Source: Paractinoplanes atraurantiacus (GTDB lineage: Bacteria > Actinomycetota > Actinomycetes > Mycobacteriales > Micromonosporaceae). Taken from it: a stretch of DNA of 64,000 nt. The stretch lies in the NCBI RefSeq assembly GCF_900215205.1, contig NZ_OBDY01000005.1, positions 336,912 to 400,911 of the forward strand. The letters are read 5' to 3'. The notes beneath the pieces were generated by a model that saw only the letters and a list, made by a program, of their open reading frames with translations, was not told the DNA's origin and made no database searches. Shown here one piece after another: positions 60,334 through 64,000 of the stretch. Position 1 is the first letter of the stretch. Every line of letters begins with the position of its first letter. The position numbers and the translations under genes are program-made.

Positions 60334-60645
60334 TCACCGACCCTCTCGCCGTGCGCGGATCGCGAGGAGCGGCACGAGCACACCACGAGCCACGGCGGCC
60401 ACGGCGGCCGTGGGAGAAGCGCCCGGGGCCCGGCCGTGGAACGCATAGGGACGCGATCGCGGGTCGATGGCGTTCACCGCATCGTGAATGGCGAGGTGGA
60501 CCATCGCGTACATTCGCGATTCATGAAGCGGATTATTGGCCGGAGCCAGACACGCTCCGAGCGCCGCCGCCCCGGCATTGTCATTCCATTCGATCACCGC
60601 CGGCCGGAACGCTTCACTCTTCTGTCGAAGATCTGTCAGCGACAT
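60334..60645 (-). pseudogene. N-terminal remnant of a vanadium-haloperoxidase/PAP2 family protein
   Basis: 103 codons. The segment AVIEWNDNAGAAALGACLAP ... HESRMYAMVHLAIHDAVNAI DPRSRPYAF followed by GASPTAAVAAVARGVLVPLL is the N-terminal domain of vanadium-dependent haloperoxidase-like proteins, which are about 400 residues. The sequence then turns basic (RARREGR) and stops; the vanadate-binding C-terminal part is absent. No signal peptide precedes it. Treated as a gene fragment. Confidence 0.65.
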
Positions 60646-60696
60646 TCCGCGAAATAAGCGGAAAGCTCATTTGAAAAGCGTGGGACGGGGGTCCTT

Positions 60697-61659
60697 ATGA
60701 TTGCCGAAATCTTGGTTCGTGCGCTGGTCGCGACGTCCATGCTGGTGAGCGCTCCGGCGCCGCCGGGCGATTGGACCACGGCGCTGGAGAAGGTCGTTCA
60801 CGCCGACGTGACGCAGTCGGTGACGCTGCCCGGCGGGGACGTGCTGTGGGTCTTCGGCGACACGACGCGGGTCAACGGCGTGTCGACCGTCGGCCCGTGG
60901 GGCTATCCGCACAGCGCGTTCGCCCGGCAGACGGCCGGCACGCTGAACTTCACAGCAATACCGGGGCCTTACGGGTACGGATGGCAGCAGGTGCCCAACT
61001 GGTCCGACGGCACCTATTTCTGGATGTCCACGCCGATCGTCGACAACGGCACCCTGTATGTCATCGGCGAGCGGATCCGGGGCGTCAGCCCGTTCACCGT
61101 CGTGGGGCCGTACGTCGCGGTGTTCGACGCCTCCACGCTGGCCTTCCAGCGGATCGTGGCGCTGCCGGCCGGCGCGACCGGCACGACGATGTGGGGCGGT
61201 GTCGCCCGGACGGCCACCGGCTGGTGGCTCACCGGCACGCATCCGGTGGCCGGCAAATCGGTCGGTGACATGGCGTTCGTGCCGTTCGGCCGACTGGCCG
61301 ACGGAACGCGGTGGACCGTCCACGACAACGTCATCCCGTCCAGCACGGAGATCGGCGTGGTCCTGGCGCTGCACCGGACCGCCACCGGCTGGGAGATCTT
61401 CACCAAGCGCGGCGACGCGTACGGCGGCACCCAGATCGAGCGGCTGACGGCCCGGACCGTCCTCGGCACCTGGACGGTCAACGGCCTGTGGGACGCGCCG
61501 AGTCCCCCGGGCACGATCACGTACGCCGTGGCAGTGCACCCCGAGCAGACCGCACCGGCCGGGCAGGTCCTGGTGTCGTACAACGTGAACGGAAATGAGG
61601 CGGACTACTACCCGCGGTTCCTTTATCTGCCCGGGGTCGCCCGGCAGACGTTGGAGTAG
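60697..61659 (+). CDS. secreted beta-propeller protein (glycosidase-like)
   Basis: 320 residues from the ATG at 60697, with a signal peptide (MIAEILVRALVATSMLVSAP AP). The body is made of propeller-type strands: SVTLPGGDVLWVFGDTTRVN, GPWGYPHSAFARQ, TYFWMSTPIVDNGTLYVIGE, LVSYNVNGNEADYYPRFLYL. The opening resembles DUF4185/DUF5005-type five-bladed propellers, but no catalytic pair can be assigned. Function: probably glycan binding or hydrolysis outside the cell. The 3' end overlaps the SGNH gene by 37 bp. Confidence 0.7.
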   Translation: MIAEILVRALVATSMLVSAPAPPGDWTTALEKVVHADVTQSVTLPGGDVLWVFGDTTRVNGVSTVGPWGYPHSAFARQTAGTLNFTAIPGPYGYGWQQVPNWSDGTYFWMSTPIVDNGTLYVIGERIRGVSPFTVVGPYVAVFDASTLAFQRIVALPAGATGTTMWGGVARTATGWWLTGTHPVAGKSVGDMAFVPFGRLADGTRWTVHDNVIPSSTEIGVVLALHRTATGWEIFTKRGDAYGGTQIERLTARTVLGTWTVNGLWDAPSPPGTITYAVAVHPEQTAPAGQVLVSYNVNGNEADYYPRFLYLPGVARQTLE

Positions 61660-62762
61660 ACGCCCTTGTCGTACCACTTGGCGGCCTGCATGCGGAACTC
61701 GTAGGCGGTGCCGTTGGCCAGGCCGGCGCTGGTGACGGGCTGGGCGCTCATCGGGTACTGGTAGACGGCCGGATCGGGCACCCAGGCGCCGCCGGCGAAG
61801 CGGAGCTGATACCAGTACCCGGTCGCGCCGGGTGACTCGGTCCAGGTCAGCGTCACCTTGCCGTCGCCCGGGGCGCAGCGCAGGGTGAACGGCAGCACCG
61901 GGCCCACCGGCACAGTGAGCGACAGCGGATAGGGCGGCCCGAGGCCGAACGCCGAGGAGAGCACGTCCCCGACGGCGTCCGCGATCCGGATCTCGCCGCG
62001 GGCGTTCGGGTGGGTTCCGTCGTACGAGTCGTGGGGCGTCACACCGTAGTCGGCCTCATATCCGGCCGGCGGCGGCACATACGCGACCGGCGGACCGCCG
62101 TCGGTGGCCTTACCCCAGACAACGGCGCCCAGCCACCGGTTGTACTCGGCGAATCGCGCGGCCAGAGCACTGTCGTGCTCGGTGCCGTACGTCGGCGGCA
62201 CCCCGGCCACCACGACGCGCACGCCCGGCTTGCCGGTTCTCGCGCGATCGATGAAGGCGGCCATCTGCCCGGCCAGGCCGACCGGATCGGCGCCGAACCA
62301 GACCAGGTCGTTGATGCCGAGCAACACCAGCACGTAGTCGGGCTGATAGGTCCGTACGTCGGCCTGGATGGTGTCGACCGCGCCGGCGTAGGCACCCGGC
62401 CAACTGGCGAGGGCCCTCCCCCACCGGGCGTTGTGGTCGCGGTCGAAGGCCGGATCGGCGTAGGTCCCGGTCTCGACGACGTCACCGGCCGGCGACCGCA
62501 CCGGATCGAACAACCCGCTGCGCGGCCCCACGAAATCAACGGCGACCCCGCTGCCCGTCAGGTGCTTCCACAGCCGGTACCGCCAGGTGTAGTCCCCGGC
62601 CGACCCGTGCGACACGGAGTCACCCACCACCATGACCCGCAGCACCGCCGCCTCCGCGGGCGACTGCGCCAGCACCAGACCGGTCACGGCCGCCAGCAGT
62701 ACGGACAGCCCGCGACGCAGGATCCCCTCCATACCGGCCACTGTAAGTGCATTCACCGGCAT
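61623..62762 (-). CDS. secreted SGNH/GDSL esterase with C-terminal fibronectin III-like domain
   Basis: 379 residues from the ATG at 62762 (GGGAG 9 bases upstream); the ATG at 62732 would start closer to the signal peptide but has no ribosome site. Signal peptide LSVLLAAVTGLVLAQSPAEA A. SGNH blocks: VMVVGDSVSHGSAGD (Ser), WPGAYAG, LVLLGINDLVWFG (Asn), and SYDGTHPNARGE (Asp/His). A C-terminal FN3-like module ends the protein (LPFTLRCAPGDGKVTLTWTE ... GTAYEFRMQAA). Likely deacetylates or de-esterifies a polysaccharide. Confidence 0.88.
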   Translation of the reverse strand: MPVNALTVAGMEGILRRGLSVLLAAVTGLVLAQSPAEAAVLRVMVVGDSVSHGSAGDYTWRYRLWKHLTGSGVAVDFVGPRSGLFDPVRSPAGDVVETGTYADPAFDRDHNARWGRALASWPGAYAGAVDTIQADVRTYQPDYVLVLLGINDLVWFGADPVGLAGQMAAFIDRARTGKPGVRVVVAGVPPTYGTEHDSALAARFAEYNRWLGAVVWGKATDGGPPVAYVPPPAGYEADYGVTPHDSYDGTHPNARGEIRIADAVGDVLSSAFGLGPPYPLSLTVPVGPVLPFTLRCAPGDGKVTLTWTESPGATGYWYQLRFAGGAWVPDPAVYQYPMSAQPVTSAGLANGTAYEFRMQAAKWYDKGVYSNVCRATPGR

Positions 62763-62802
62763 ATGGCCCCGCTCCCACTCGGCAAATCTTGAGCCCCCTT
62801 GA

Positions 62803-63648
62803 TCAAATGCCAACGAATAGACGGCGCGGCGGACGGCCGAGCTGTCGTGACCTCCACACATAAATCCAGAAATACCCCGAATGGAACCATCGAACGAAGC
62901 GCCTACGGCTTGCATCAGGCGGCGGCAAAATCACCACGCCCGCAATTCCGGCGTCGCCGACAATGGCGTGACGCGCCTGCCGGGACCGGACAAGAACGGT
63001 CGATTCCGAATGGCGCACCCACCGCCGACGGCCGAGCCCCACGGCGGACCCCGCAAATCCGCACTGCCCGGCGAGCCCGGCCCGCACGGCGGCCTTCGGC
63101 GGCACCGCCACGGCCCGAGCTGCCACCTCGGCCGCGGCCACCGCTTCAGGCCGCATCGCCGCCGCGACCTGAACCACCGTCCCCACCTCGGCCGCCGGCT
63201 CAGGCGACGTCGCCGCCGCGACCTGAACCACCGTCCCCACCTCGGCCGCCGGCTCGGGCGGTGTCGCCGCCTCGGCCTGCCCTGTCATCTCGGCCCGGGT
63301 CGTCGACTCCGTCAGCGCCCCCGCCTCGACCTCGACCGGCTCGGCCGCGGGGCCAACAGGCGCGGCCTCCTGCACGCCGTCCGAGTGACCAGGAGCCACC
63401 GCCTCGCCAACGGTCCCGGACGGACACGGCCGGAGCACCCACTCGACGTCGTCTTCCCAGACCAGCGGCGGTATCCGCTCGAACGGATCATGCAGACCCA
63501 GCTCACCGCACACCCGCGAACAACCATGTAACTGGCACAACTTCAACGCATGGCGTCGTTTAAGTCCCCATCGTCGCCGATCCGCATGGTCACGCCGCAA
63601 TTCCACCATCTCCGGCGAATGACTCGGCACCCCTGACCAATCCCGCAT
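62803..63648 (-). CDS. protein with Cys-rich N-terminus and 18-residue repeats, function unknown
   Basis: 281 codons from the ATG at 63648. The N-terminal region is basic and Cys/His-containing (ELRRDHADRRRWGLKRRHAL KLCQLHGCSRVCGELGLHD), suggestive of zinc or nucleic-acid binding. A Glu/Val/Ala-rich middle holds two near-identical 18-residue repeats (PEPAAEVGTVVQVAAATS). Codon use is less GC-biased than in neighbours, as for a transferred gene. Beside an IS30 element. The C-terminal third looks poorly coding and the gene may be decayed. Confidence 0.45.
   Translation of the reverse strand: MRDWSGVPSHSPEMVELRRDHADRRRWGLKRRHALKLCQLHGCSRVCGELGLHDPFERIPPLVWEDDVEWVLRPCPSGTVGEAVAPGHSDGVQEAAPVGPAAEPVEVEAGALTESTTRAEMTGQAEAATPPEPAAEVGTVVQVAAATSPEPAAEVGTVVQVAAAMRPEAVAAAEVAARAVAVPPKAAVRAGLAGQCGFAGSAVGLGRRRWVRHSESTVLVRSRQARHAIVGDAGIAGVVILPPPDASRRRFVRWFHSGYFWIYVWRSRQLGRPPRRLFVGI
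63157..63259 (-). repeat. 54-bp direct repeat, two copies
   Basis: Two copies with a 54-base period beginning CGCCGCCGCGACCTGAACCA at 63157 and 63211; identical over about 45 bases. In frame with the repeat protein, where each unit encodes 18 residues. A third, diverged unit follows. Confidence 0.85.
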
Positions 63649-63670
63649 AGCAGCGATAACAGACCTCGAA

Positions 63671-64000
63671 AAGAACCTTGGGTTCTTGCGGTGGTTGCAA
63701 CACCTGACGGGTTGGGGTCAGGGTGGGTCAGTCATCAGGGGAGCGGGAGTGGCGTCGGCCGACGACAGCTCGTCAGGATCGTTATCTTCGGCTGATGGGG
63801 CAAGGGTGGAGTAACGGGCAGGCGTGTCGGGAGGTCGGTATCTCCCCGGCGACGGGTCGGCGGTGGCGTCATGGATACACCATTCATGCCGGCGGCCGGG
63901 TTTATACGTATCCGCCTTTGACCGCTACGCCGGGACCGGTCGCGGCGCGGTTCTTGTCCGAGCAGGAACGGCTGATGATCGCGGATCTGCTGCGTGAGGG
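63671..64000 (+). mobile_element. left end of an IS30-family insertion sequence (partial)
   Basis: The transposase gene starting at 63724 is preceded by a candidate terminal repeat beginning near 63681 (GGTTCTTGCGGTGGTTGCAA). Just at the edge lies AAGAACC-TTG-GGTTCTT (63671-63687), an inverted repeat; IS30-family elements prefer palindromic targets, which fits. The exact boundary cannot be set without the right end. Confidence 0.6.
63724..64000 (+). CDS. IS30-family transposase, N-terminal part (3' end outside window)
   Basis: 92 codons from a GTG at 63724 to the window edge. RQDRYLRLMGQGWSNGQACR EVGISPATGRRWRHG is the N-terminal helix-turn-helix of actinobacterial IS30 transposases, followed by the typical GGRVYTYPPL and AARFLSEQERLMIADLLREG. 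The DDE catalytic domain would lie to the right of the window. No frameshift in the visible part. Confidence 0.85.

Noticed and set aside
63150..63260. Possible CRISPR-like or tandem array
   Set aside because: Only two copies, no spacers, and the repeat is in frame with protein-coding sequence.

Overview
The window is very GC-rich, with strong G/C bias at third codon positions, frequent GTG and TTG starts, and a gene content typical of a filamentous actinobacterium: LAL and LuxR regulators, ECF sigma factors, secreted hydrolases, an LpqY-SugABC-like importer and TIR/WD40, caspase and CHAT proteins. Micromonosporaceae (Actinoplanes-like) is my best guess; no rRNA or tRNA gene is present to test it.

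Layout. 1-3.3 kb: 3' part of a TIR-transmembrane-WD40 protein whose start lies left of the window. 3.3-17.4 kb: ordinary accessory and housekeeping genes: secreted endonuclease I, a MerR regulator, an amidohydrolase/decarboxylase divergent from a repeat-expanded Lrp regulator, CorA, FadD, secreted hydrolase, an ECF sigma operon and an FMN alpha-hydroxy-acid oxidase. 17.4-34.8 kb: the most unusual part. It holds a frameshifted lipoprotein plus C39-like peptidase, two LuxR regulators, a caspase-alpha/beta hydrolase fusion, a CHAT protease, and a cholesterol-dependent-cytolysin (CDC) core fused to a LecA-like lectin domain. Four GGGA...TCCC boxes lie upstream of these transcription units (17.43, 20.11, 23.84 and 32.83 kb). 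They resemble the operator I recall for PAS-LuxR regulators, so these genes may form one LuxR-controlled effector regulon. The same region contains a deletion junction where an ECF sigma gene and a Ser/Thr kinase gene have both lost their 5' ends.

34.8-42.3 kb: GGDEF-EAL protein, PQQ-like propeller, fmdB-fmdA formamidase pair, a small membrane peptide, a split secreted-protein gene, a vapBC remnant (vapC broken) and a PilZ protein. 42.3-49.9 kb: an eight-gene operon for a molybdenum hydroxylase with its molybdopterin subunit split in two, MoxR/VWA maturation proteins, an amidohydrolase and a YciI protein, divergent from a GntR regulator. 49.8-55.1 kb: APH-like kinase, oxygen-dependent coproporphyrinogen oxidase, Fic protein, WD40 remnant, PPK2. 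55.1-60.3 kb: a probable trehalose/disaccharide ABC importer ending in a convergent secreted ThuA-like protein. 60.3-64 kb: haloperoxidase remnant, two secreted proteins, a repeat-containing protein and the left end of an IS30-family element running off the window.

All family assignments come from reading motifs by eye; no database search was run.
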